From: Symsagittifera roscoffensis
Taxonomy: Eukaryota > Xenacoelomorpha > Acoela > Convolutidae
NCBI RefSeq assembly: GCF_963678635.1
Contig: NC_087068.1
Coordinates: forward strand, 34,111,436 to 34,175,435
DNA: 64,000 bases
Direction: 5' to 3'
Made by a program: the position numbers and the translations under genes. Shown here in pieces: positions 46,584 through 56,600 of this stretch; position 1 is the stretch's first letter, and each line of letters opens with the position of its first letter. The notes under the pieces are model-generated. The model had not been told where the DNA came from. It did no database searches and worked only from the letters and a program-made list of their open reading frames with translations.

Positions 46584-47040
46584 TTGAATTCTCAAAAACT
46601 CAAACAAGAATTGGGAGTTTTGCTTGATCCCAAAAATCCTACGAGGAGAAATTTTATTTTGAACACTGTTTTTAACTATTCAAGAAAAACGAAGTGGAAC
46701 AACTCGAAAAAAGACAGCAAATCTATTTTGGCAAAAAAGAAGGAGAAGCACCCCGGCAATTATAAATAATGTTATTGACGATGCTGAAAACCTTGGACTT
46801 GTTCCTATGTTGGAACTCACGTCTGATAACTATGGATCAGGAGCTTGCCAACTGCAACAAAGTGTATGACATAGCAACTTACAGTAGAAGAATTACAATG
46901 TTAATAAACCTCTCTACATTCAAATTCGACTGCTCACCGCATAAGAGATTGAAGCAACGAAAAAAGTCGCCTATATCATCTATACTTTGAACGATTTCAA
47001 AGAACTGTCCCAAATTTTGGGTGACTTTATGTTTGTTGAG
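46584..47040 (+). pseudogene. Broken Polinton ORF, unknown function
   Basis: Frames change at least twice. The first gives MNSQKLKQELGVLLDPKNP. The next has IINNVIDDAENLGLVPMLE and TSDNYGSGACQLQQS, and a third continues YDIATYSRR. The mix of charged and ordered protein-like sequence and the shared strand with the ATPase suggest one decayed element gene, perhaps structural. I cannot assign a family. Confidence 0.4.
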
Positions 47041-47581
47041 AATTGTAATGCACATTAAATTGTGTTATTTGTTTTAGTTTTGTAATTTAATTATTCATCC
47101 TCAAAATCTTTTTTTCGGTTTGTATTGGTGTTGAACAGTTTGACTTTTTCATATTGTTCTAGAAGAAAAGTCCCAAAAAATTTCACTAACAATTATAGAA
47201 TCTCAAAGATTACCAAACTTGCAGAAATCGGACGTAGACTCGCAGAGATCTCATTTTGAGTAGACTCTGCATAATGGTAGAAGAAACAATCACCTAGAAT
47301 ACCGATCTGATACCAAAAAAGTAGAGCTTGTAGAATATCGAAGAAATGGAAATCAATGAAAAAATAGTCAATCTTTACAACTACAAAGAGAAGAATATGA
47401 TAAACTACTCGATATGCTTCCTTCATTACTAGGTTATGTAGAGACCTTAAAAAAATCTTGTATCATTATTGACGAATGCACTGTAGAGAATGAACGTACA
47501 GAAATTGAATGAAATTATAAGAATTTTTGAGATTATTAAGCAAAATTTCTCATGAAATACAAAAATTAAAAATTAATTTCT
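47041..47581 (+). other. Mostly non-coding, with small decayed ORF traces
   Basis: Short + strand stretches look protein-like (for example REEYDKLLDMLPSLLGYVET near 47390-47455), but stops interrupt every few dozen codons. They may be remains of another element gene. Nothing else is seen. Confidence 0.35.
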
Positions 47582-47797
47582 TTGTACATGTTTTGTTTTG
47601 TTTTGGACCCGGACTCAAATTTTAAAAAAATGGACCAAAAATTTCCTTTTGGAGGACTAACTGGATACGGAAATTCCTGTATGGATTACTTTTTTGCAAA
47701 CTCCAAAATTTTTACACTACATGCATTTCTACATGACTCTGCTGGATCTGTGAAATCTACTACGATAAGAGGTCCTGGGTATTGTTATGTCACCTAG
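47582..47797 (+). pseudogene. Polinton-associated ORF remnant, unknown
   Basis: A 71-codon frame has FPFGGLTGYGNSCMDYFF, TLHAFLHDSAG and GPGYCYVT. The GYGN...D...H-x3-HD pattern loosely recalls the calcium loop and HD pair of phospholipase A2-like domains, but the match is weak and I do not assign it. It lies in the + strand element cluster upstream of the membrane protein and ATPase. Confidence 0.35.
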
Positions 47798-47949
47798 TGT
47801 CCCCAGTTCATGCTTTCTTGGTCACGTGACTGTATTATTTTTCTGTTTGCAAGTTAAAATATTCGCTTCATCAGTATTTGCATCGTTTGATAATCATTTT
47901 AACTTAAAAACTCCAGAGAAAACAGTTAACAGAATGAGTCTAGTTTGTT

Positions 47950-48418
47950 TTGGATATTAAATGTATTGAAAACAATATAGTGAAAGAGTTAGGAGTTTAT
48001 AAGGATGGACAAACTGTAGGATATTCCTTTCTTCCTCCCAAAAAGTTCAAATCAACATACCAATCTTCTTGGTTTACAAAGCACCTTCATGGAATCAACT
48101 GGAGCAGTGGTTACGAAAAATACACTGAAATTGAAAAAAAATATTGAAAAATCTAGAAGCCACAGAAACGGAATTTTTTGCAAAAGCTTATAAAAAAGGC
48201 AATATTCTGTCAGATTTTTTGGAAACATAGATTATTAATTTGGATTACTAGGCTTGCCTTAAAGTTCAGTTTTTGATATCCAAAGATGAAGAATATTATT
48301 GGAGGTGTAGCCACTACCCATGTCGTCATGCCGAAACTCTTCACTGTGCAGAAAGAGAAGCATTTGCCCACGTAACATGGACTCGATGTTTTTTTTAACA
48401 AGTTATAAATTATAATAA
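47950..48418 (+). pseudogene. Polinton-linked conserved ORF, interrupted
   Basis: The open frame at 47950-48147 has GQTVGYSFLPPKKFK and WFTKHLHGINWSSGYEKY. After a frame change it continues with EFFAKAYKKGNILSDFLE, a stop, then EEYYWRCSHYPCRHAETLHC. The paired cysteines and histidines suggest a metal-binding C-terminal half. I recall similar W-(F/L)-T-x3-HGI-W proteins in invertebrate transposons and viruses, without a defined role. Confidence 0.45.
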
Positions 48419-48486
48419 TCTAAATGTACGACCATTTTCAAACTTTAATTAATTTTTATTGTCAACTTTTTCTTTTTTGAGTTAAG

Positions 48487-48789
48487 ATGGTCGATCGATG
48501 TGACAAGCCCGTAAGTTTGGGAAATTCTATTTTTGATGAAGAAAATCATGAACGAAAATCATGGAAATTGTTTGGACGTACATGTAATAGATTTCTTTTA
48601 GTTTTTTTGTGCCAATTTTTTGTTATAGTTTTGATGCTAGTATGTGCACTCGTTCGAATTATGTTATCCACAATATGTGAAGAAACAACATTTTGTGCAG
48701 CTATCTTATCAAGTACAGTCGGTTATATTCTACCTTCTCCAAAGCTATCAATAAAATTTTATCTCTCAAAGAACGAATCTTTCCCCTAG
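48487..48789 (+). CDS. Small Polinton membrane protein
   Basis: A 100-codon ORF begins MVDRCDKPVSLGNSIFDEEN, then HERKSWKLFGRTCNR, a hydrophobic span at about residues 35-60 (FLLVFLCQFFVIVLMLVCAL), a C-x2-T region and GYILPSPK. This small one-pass protein type is familiar immediately upstream of Polinton packaging ATPases; its role is unknown. The C-terminus overlaps the ATPase start. It is the least damaged ORF of the element. Confidence 0.55.
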   Translation: MVDRCDKPVSLGNSIFDEENHERKSWKLFGRTCNRFLLVFLCQFFVIVLMLVCALVRIMLSTICEETTFCAAILSSTVGYILPSPKLSIKFYLSKNESFP

Positions 48790-49385
48790 TTGGACCAAGT
48801 GGATCTGGAAAATTTTATCTCATTTTTGATTGGTTGAAAATTGGTACTTTCCAACCAGCTTTCGAAATTTTTTTAAATTTTTATCAACATTCATAACATC
48901 TTTATAGTCAAGTGCAAAGAAAAAACCTTAAATTTACCCAAGGAGTAGATTTTGACTTGATTGAAAAGCTTCCCAAAAACGGAACTAAGTATTTGCTTAT
49001 ATTTGATGATTCTTGTGAAGAAATTTCAAACTCCAAACAATTTGTAAAAATTGCCACTGCTGGAAGAGAGAATGGACTGAATACAATATACATCAAACAC
49101 AATTTGTTTCATCGAAGCAAATTAGGAAGAGATGTAGAGTTACAAAATACACACACAGTCTTGTTCAAGTCGCTGAGGGAAGTTTCACAAATCAATACAT
49201 TAAGTCAACAACTAATTCTAGGATCTGAATTGAAAGAGTGGTATCATGATGCAACATCCGTTCTTTATGGTCATTTACTTATTAATTTAACCCCAAAAAC
49301 AGTTGATTCACTTATGTATTGCTCTAATAGTGGCTCAGTTGCAACAAAAATTTACTTACCAGCTGGAATAGAGACAAAAATTTAG
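48693..49385 (+). pseudogene. Polinton FtsK/A32-type packaging ATPase
   Basis: The first frame (to 48896) has FPLVGPSGSGKF, a Walker A P-loop in which the residue after the lysine is F instead of T/S. The second frame (48912-49385) has KYLLIFDDSCEE, a Walker B strand ending in DD, then ATAGRENGLNTIYIKHNLFH and a C-terminal part to AGIETKI. A TAG at 49383 interrupts a tail that stays open to about 49500. This ATPase would pump element DNA into capsids. The gene is split by one frameshift or stop near 48897. Confidence 0.75.
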
Positions 49386-49479
49386 GACGACGAGTACACA
49401 ATACGTCTCTATTCTCCCAATATTTCAAAAGTTTTCCCTAAGGCTTCGAAAACATTTCATTCTCAATATTCCAAAAGAT

Positions 49480-49692
49480 TTCATTCAGTTTCTGAGCGAG
49501 TGTTTAGTAAACCTATTAAGAGGAGAGCTCCGAGATCTTCGGAAAGAAGACGTAGAAAAATATCGAAAAGAAATTTCAGAACTAATACAAAAAGAACTCC
49601 TCTACACAATAGAAGAATTGATTCAAGTTCAACTAAAGGGTTACAATTGATATCTATTATCACCACTTTTGTCATTAAAAGATTGACATAGT
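49480..49692 (+). pseudogene. ATPase tail or small basic/coiled ORF remnant
   Basis: One frame gives an arginine-rich stretch (KRRAPRSSERRRRKISKR). Another gives ELRDLRKEDVEKYRKEISEL and LLYTIEELIQVQLKG, which looks like a real amphipathic helical protein. I favour the second as a short element gene between the ATPase and the next ORF. No family is recognised. Confidence 0.35.
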
Positions 49693-50100
49693 ATGGAACA
49701 GTTTGTTTTCATTCCGTACTCAGTTTATCAACCATAAAGTACACTTCCAAGAAAACAAAAACTGGAACAAAAGCAAGAAAAAGAGGAGGTTGTACCAAAA
49801 AATTTTAAATCTGTTCACAGTGCTGTAAATGCGATGTTGGAAACGAGCAACAATAAGCATATTGATTTAATTTTGAATTCTCTCAGAAATGATCGAAGCC
49901 AGTCAGACAATATTATAATAGATAATCGAGAAACAAAAAAATCTATTGTAGACTTTGTGTGTGCACTAAAGCGAAAAAAGACCGATTTTCCAGGTATTTA
50001 CTTTACTATTCTGGAAGCAACTCAACTTCCTCCTAAACTTGTTATCAACAAGAATGCCAAAGCAAAAGAAAGAGGAACTTGGATCCCTCTCAAAATCTGA
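49693..50100 (+). pseudogene. Polinton ORF upstream of integrase, one internal stop
   Basis: It starts ATG (MEQFVFIPYSVYQ), meets TAA at codon 15, and is then open to 50100, ending KERGTWIPLKI. The middle has NNKHIDLILNSL and KKSIVDFVCALKRKK. An ORF beginning in this way, just before the integrase, is typical of animal Polintons, but its role is not established. Only one stop prevents a 135-codon reading. Confidence 0.5.
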
Positions 50101-50605
50101 AAAGATAAGACTAAACAGATTGTCTTATAGGGGAAGAGCTGCATACGGTTCTTTTAAAAACTTGAGTAAAGCGAGTGGTTTATCAAAAAAAAAGTAGAAA
50201 AGTTTTTAAATAGAGTCAAGTATCTCTTAGTTGCTGTAGATATTTTTTCGAAATTTGTCAGAGTTCAAACAACAAAAACAAAGTATGCCAAAGACACTTT
50301 AAATGCTTCAGAAAAATGATTTCTCGAAAAAACACTCCTGAAATATTTGGGTTGATAAAGGAACAGAGCATGGTGGAACTTTTAAAAAATTTTGCAAGGA
50401 GGAAGACATTGAAGTTTACTCAACAATGAGTGAAACAAAGGCTGCATTTGCAGAGAGAGCAATTCAGTCTTTGAAACATATAATATATCGTTACCTTGAA
50501 AATCGTCGTGAAAAAATTGCCCTCAAAGTGCAGCAGTTTGCTTCTACATTGAACTGTCGCAAAAATCGATCAAGTGGAAAATCTCCCAGAGATGTGAAAA
50601 ACAGT
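50101..50605 (+). pseudogene. Polinton retroviral-type integrase, deleted and truncated
   Basis: Pieces in order are RLSYRGRAAYGSFKN; then, after a sharp join near 50208, VKYLLVAVDIFSKFVRVQTT; then, after a frameshift near 50310, WVDKGTEHGGTFKKFCKE, YSTMSETKAAFAERAIQSL and NCRKNRSSGKSPRDVKNSS. The second catalytic Asp (VDKGTEH) and the Glu (AERAIQS) are visible. The part that should hold the zinc-binding region and the first catalytic Asp is deleted at the join. Satellite sequence replaces the C-terminus at about 50605. Confidence 0.75.
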
Positions 50606-53600
50606 TCCTGAATTTTTGTTTCGCATCGGTTGATAGTTTCAAAGCTCTAACAGGTTGCTTAGAAAAATTGGAAGTTTTAGCAAAACGATTCGGTCTATAA
50701 AAAGATTTCCACCAGTCTTGTTCTAAGTTTAGCGTGCTAACTTCGTCATTACATTTTATATACACAGACATCAAGTCTATTTTTGATCGAGCAATGGCTT
50801 GAATTGCTTTAATTTTTTATTGGTTCGATTCAATTTACCAATGATTGACACTCGTCTTACAGGCTGGCAGCGAGGTGAAGGCGGTGAAGTGGTAATCAAT
50901 ATGTTCTGCGTGCGTGGGTTCGAAACTCATCCCTTACGAGTAATTTTTTACAAACACGTGAACTGAATTCGGAAGGCACAAAAACTGATGTTTACCTAAC
51001 TTTGTTAATAACTCACCAAAAAACTTGTCAGGTCACAAAAAATTGGAGAAAGAATCGGCACGCCAAACATTGAAGTTCGCCTAAGCAGAATAGTCAAGCA
51101 ACCAAGCGTTGAAAAATTTCAAATTTGATCATGAAAAAATTGCATAGCCAATTTAATACGTTTTGCTATTAAAACCATTCGAGGCACGGATTTTTGAAAA
51201 ACTTGAGGTTAATTTTTTGGCCAAGTTTTTCCACAACCAACTATCGTTTTACAACGGAAGCAATATAAAGTTAGTTTTTCCTTAATTTTTTTATTTCGCA
51301 TCGGTTGATAGTTTCAAAGCTCTTACAGGTTGCTTAGAAAAAGTGGAAATTTTAGCAAAACGATTCGTCGATTAAAAGATTTCTACCAGTCCTGTTCTAA
51401 GACTAGTGTGCTAACTTCGTCATTACATTTTTTATACACAGACATCAAGTCTATTTTTGATCGAACAATGGCTTGAATTGCTTAAATTTTTTATTGGTTC
51501 GATTCAATTTACCAATGATTGACCTCTCGTCTTACAGGCTGGCAGCGAGGTGAAGGCGGTGAAGTGGTAATCAATATGTTCTGCGTGCGTGGGTTCGAAA
51601 CTCATCCCTTACGAGTAATTTTTTACGAACACGTGAACTGAATTCGGAAGGCACAAAAACTGATGTTTACCTAACTTTGTTAATAACTCACCAAAAAACT
51701 TGTCAGGTCACAAAAAATTGGAGAAAGAATCGGCACGCCAAACATTGAAGTTCGCCTAAGCAGAATAGTCAAGCAACCAAACGTTGAAAAATTTCAAATT
51801 TGTTCATGAAAAAATTGGGTAGCCAATTTAATACGTTTTGCTATTAAAACCATTCGAGGCACGGATTTTTGAAAAACTTGAGGTTAATTTTTTGGCCAAG
51901 TTTTTCCATAACCAACTATCGTTCAACAACGGATGCAATATAAAGTTAGTTTTTCCTTAATTTTTTTATTTCGCATCGGTTGATAGTTTCAAAGCTCTTA
52001 CAGGTTGCTTAGAAAAAGTGGAAATTTTAGCAAAACGATTCGTCTATTAAAAGAGTTCTACCAGTCCTGTTCTAAGACTAGTGTGCTAATTTCGTCATTA
52101 CATTTTTTATACACAGACATCAAGTCTATTTTTGATCGAGCAATGGCTTGAATTGCTTAAATTTTTTATTGGTTCGATTCAATTTACCAATGATTGACCT
52201 CTCGTCTTACAGGCTGGCAGCGAGGTGAAGGCGGTGAAGTGGTAATCAATATGTTCTGCGTGCGTGGGTTCGAAACTCATCCCTTACGAGTAATTTTTTA
52301 CGAACACGTGAACTGAATTCGGAAGGCACAAAAACTGATGTTTACCTAACTTTGTTAATAACTCACCAAAAAACTTGTCAGGTCACAAAAAATTGGAGAA
52401 AGAATCGGCACGCAAAACATTGAAGTTCGTCTAAGCAGAATAGTCAAGCAATCAAACGTTGAAAAATTTCAAGTTGGTTCATGAAAAAAATTGGATGGCA
52501 AATGTAATACGTTTTGCTATTCAAACCATTCAAGGCACGGATTTTTGAAACTTGAGGTTGCTTTTTGGGCCGAGTTTTTCCACAAACAACTATCCTTTCA
52601 CAACGGAAGCGATATAAAGTTAGGTTTTCCTTAATTTTTTGTTTTGCATCGGTTGATAGATTCAAAGCTCTAACAGGTTGCTCAGAAAAATTGGAATTTT
52701 TAGCAAAACGATTCAGTCTATAAAAAGATTTCCACCAGTCCTGTTCTAAGACTAGTAAACTAACTTCGTCATTACATTTTATATACACAGACATCAAGTC
52801 CATTTTTGATCAAGCAATGGCTGAATTGCTTTAATTTTTTATTGGTTCGATTCAATTTACCAATGATTGACCTCTGGTCTTACAGGCTGGAAGCGAGGTG
52901 AAGGCGGTGAAGTGTTAATCAATATGTTCTGCGGGCGTGGGTTCGAAACTCATCTCTGACGAGTCATTTTTTTACAAACGCCTGAACTGAATTCGGTAGG
53001 CACAAAAACTGATGTTTACCTAATTTGGTTAATAGCTCACCAAAAAACTTGCCAGGTCACAAAAAATTGGAAAAAAAATCCGAATGCAAAACATTGAAGT
53101 TCGTCTAAGCATAATAGTCAAGCAACCAAACGTCGAAAAATTTCAAGTTTGTACATGAAAAAATTGGATGGCAAATGTAATACGTTTTGCTATTAAAACT
53201 TTTCAAGGCACGGTTTTTTGAAAAACTTGACGTTACTTTTTTGGCCGAATTTTTCCACAAACAACTATCGTTTCACAACGGAAGCAATAAAAAGTTAGGT
53301 TTTCCTTAATTTTTTTTTCGCATCGGTTGATACTTTCAAAGCTCTAACAGGTTGCTGAGAAAAATTGGAAATTTTAGCAAAATGATTCGGTCTATAAAAA
53401 GATTTCCACCAGTCCTGTTCTAAGACTAGTGTACTAAGTTCGTCATTACAATTTATATACACAGACATCAAGTCCGTTTTTTATAGAGCAATGGCTTGAA
53501 TTGCTTTAATTTTTTATTGGTTCGATTCAATTTACAAATGATTGACCTCTGATCTTACAGGCTGGCCGCGAGGTGAAGGCGGTGGAGTGTTAGTCAATTT

Positions 53601-56600
53601 GTTCTGCGTGCATGGGTTTGAAATTCATCACTGTCGATTAGTTTTTAAAAAACACCTGAGCTGAGTTCGGTAAGCACAAAACAAATATTTAACTAATTTT
53701 CATAATAAATCACCAAAAAAATTTTCAGATCACAAAAATTTGGTGAAAGAATCGGCACGCAACACATTGAAGTTCGTATAAGCAGAATAGTCAAACAACC
53801 AAACGTTAAAAAATTTCACGTTTGTTCATGAAAAAAATTGGATGGCAAATGTAATAAGTTTTGCTATTAAAACCATTCAAGGCACGGATTTTTGAAAAAG
53901 TTGAGGTAACTTTTTTGGCCGAGTTTTTCCACAAACAACTACCGTTTCACAACGGAAGCAATATAAAGTTAGGTTTTCCTGAATTTTTGTTTCGCATCGG
54001 TTGATAGTTTCAAAGCTCTAACAGGTTGCTTAGAAAAATTGGAAGTTTTAGCAAAACGATTCGGTCTATAAAAAGACTTCCACCAGTCCTGTTCTAAGAC
54101 TAGTGTTTTGACTTCGTCATTACATTTTTTATACACAGACATCAAGTCCGTTTTTAATCGAGCAATGGCTTGAATTGCTTTAATTTTTTATTGGTTAGAT
54201 TCAATTTACCAATGATTGACCTCTGATTTTACAGGCTGGCCTCGAGGTGAAGGCGGTGAAGTATTAATCAATATGTTCTGCGTGCATGGGTTTGAGACTC
54301 ATCCCTAACGAGTAATTTTTTACGAACACCTGAACTGAATTCGGTGGATCAAAAAAAAATGATGTTTACCTAACTTTGTTTTTAAATCACCAAAAAACTT
54401 GTCAGGTCACAAAAAATTGGAGAAAGAATCGGCACGCAAAACATTGAATTTCGTCTAAGCAGAATAGTCAAGCAACCAAACGTTGAAAAATTTCAAGTTT
54501 GCTCATGAAAAAAATTGGATGGCCAATATAATACGTTTTGTTATTAAAAACCATTCAAGGCACGGATTTTTGAAAAACTTGAGGTTACTTTTTTGCCCGA
54601 GTTTTTCCACATACAACAATCGTTTCACAACGGAAGCAATATAAAGTTAGGATTTCCTTAATTTTTTGTTTCGCATCGGTGGATAGTTTCAAAGCTCTAA
54701 CAGGTTGCTTAGAAAAATTGGAAATTCTAGCAAAACGATTCGGTCTATAAAAAAGATTTCCACCAGTCTTGTTCTAAGTTTAGCGTGCTAACTTCCTCAT
54801 TACATTTTATATACACAGACATCAAGTCCGTTTTTGATCGAGCAATGGCTTGAATTGCCTTAATTTTTTATTGGTTCGATTCAATTTACCAATGATTGAC
54901 CTCTGATCTTATAGGATGGCCGCGAGGTGAAGGCGGTGGAGTGTTAATCAATTTGTTCTGCGTGCATGGGTTTGAAATTCATCACTGTCGATTAGTTTTT
55001 AAAAACACCTGAACTGAGTTCGGTAAGCACAAAACTAATATTTACCTAATTTTCATAATAAATCAACAAAAAAGTTCTCAGATCACAAAAATTTGGTGAA
55101 AGAACCGGCACGCGAAACATTGAAGTTCGTATGAGCAGAACAGTCAAGCAACCAAACGTTGAAAAATTTTAAGATTGTTCATGAAAAAAATTGGATGGCA
55201 AATGTAATACGTTTTGCTATTAAAACTTTTCAAGGCATGGATTTTTGAAAAATTGACGTTACTTTTTTGGCCGAGTTTTTCCACAAACAACTATCGTTTC
55301 ACAACGGAAGCAATATAAAGTTAGGTTTTCCTTAATTTTTTTTTCGCATCGGTTGATAGTTTCAAAGCTCTAACAGGTTGCTGAGAAAAATTGGAAATTC
55401 TAGCAAAATGATTCGGTCTATAAAAAGATTTCCACCAGTCCTGTTCTAAGACTAGTGTACTAAATTCGTCATTACAATTTATATACACAGACATCAAGTC
55501 CGTTTTTGATCGAGCAATGGCTTGAATTGTTTTAAATTTTTATTGGTTCGATTCAATTTACCAATGATTGATCTCCGATCTTACAGGCTGGCCGCGAGGT
55601 GAAGGCGGTGGAGTGTTAATCAATTTGTTCTGCGTGCATGGGTTTGAAATTCATCACTGTCGATTAGTTTTTAAAAACACCTGAACTGAGTTCGGTAAGC
55701 ACAAAACTAATATTTACCTAATTTTCATAATAAATCACCAAAAAATTTCTCAGATCACAAAAATTTGGTGAAAGAATCGGCACGCAAAACATTGAATTTC
55801 GTATAAGCAGAAAAGTCAAGCAACCAAACGTTGAAAATTTCAAGTTTGTTCATGAAAAAAATTGGATGGCAAATGTAATACGTTTTGCTATTAAAACCAT
55901 TCAAGGCACGGATTTTTGAAAAACTTGAGGTAACTTTTTTGGCCGAGTTTTTCCACAAACAACTACCGTTTCACAACGGAAGCAAAATAAAGTTAGGTTT
56001 TCCTTAATTTTTGTTTCGCATCGGTTGATAGTTTCAAAGCTCTAACAGTTTGCTTAGAAAAATTGGAAGTTTTAGCAAAACGATTCGGTCTATAAAAAGA
56101 TTTCCACCAGTCCTGTTCTAAGACTAGTGTACTAACTTTGTCATTACAATTTATATACACAGACATCAAGTCCGTTTTTGATCGAGCAATGGCTTGAATT
56201 GTTTTAAATTTTTATTGGTTCGATTCAATTTACCAATGATTGACCTCTGATCTTACAGGCTGGCCGCGAGGTGAAGGCGGTGGAGTGTTAATCAATTTGT
56301 TCTGCGTGCATGGGTTTGAAATTCATCACTGTCGATTAGTTTTTAAAAACACCTGAGCTGAGTTCGGTAAGCACAAAACTAATATTTACCTAATTTTCAT
56401 AATAAATCACCAAAAAATTTCTCAGATCACAAAAATTTGGTGAAAGAATCGGCACGCAAAACATTGAATTTCGTATAAGCAGAATAGTCAAGCAACCAAA
56501 CGTTGAAAAATTTCAAGTTTGCTCATGAAAAAAATTGGATGGCCAATATAATACGTTTTGTTATTAAAAACCATTCAAGGCACGGATTTTTGAAAAACTT

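Larger units (their letters stand above)
34588..50605. mobile_element. Decayed Polinton/Maverick, truncated at the integrase end
   Basis: The block between satellite sequence at 34588 and 50605 carries the Polinton hallmark genes: protein-primed-type DNA polymerase B (- strand), FtsK/A32-like packaging ATPase and retroviral-type integrase (+ strand), with PolB and integrase at opposite ends as is usual. The left end begins AGTAGTAGAAGAGTGAGGG just after the satellite; Polinton termini typically start with AG. No inverted copy of this end is seen near 50.6 kb, where the satellite cuts into the integrase, so the right terminus is lost. All long genes are interrupted. The satellite is on the - strand to the left and the + strand to the right, so this is not a simple insertion into one array. 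Confidence 0.85.

Noticed and set aside
34588-50605. Retrotransposon or endogenous retrovirus
   Set aside because: There is no reverse transcriptase or LTR. The integrase occurs with a family B polymerase and a packaging ATPase, which is the Polinton set.
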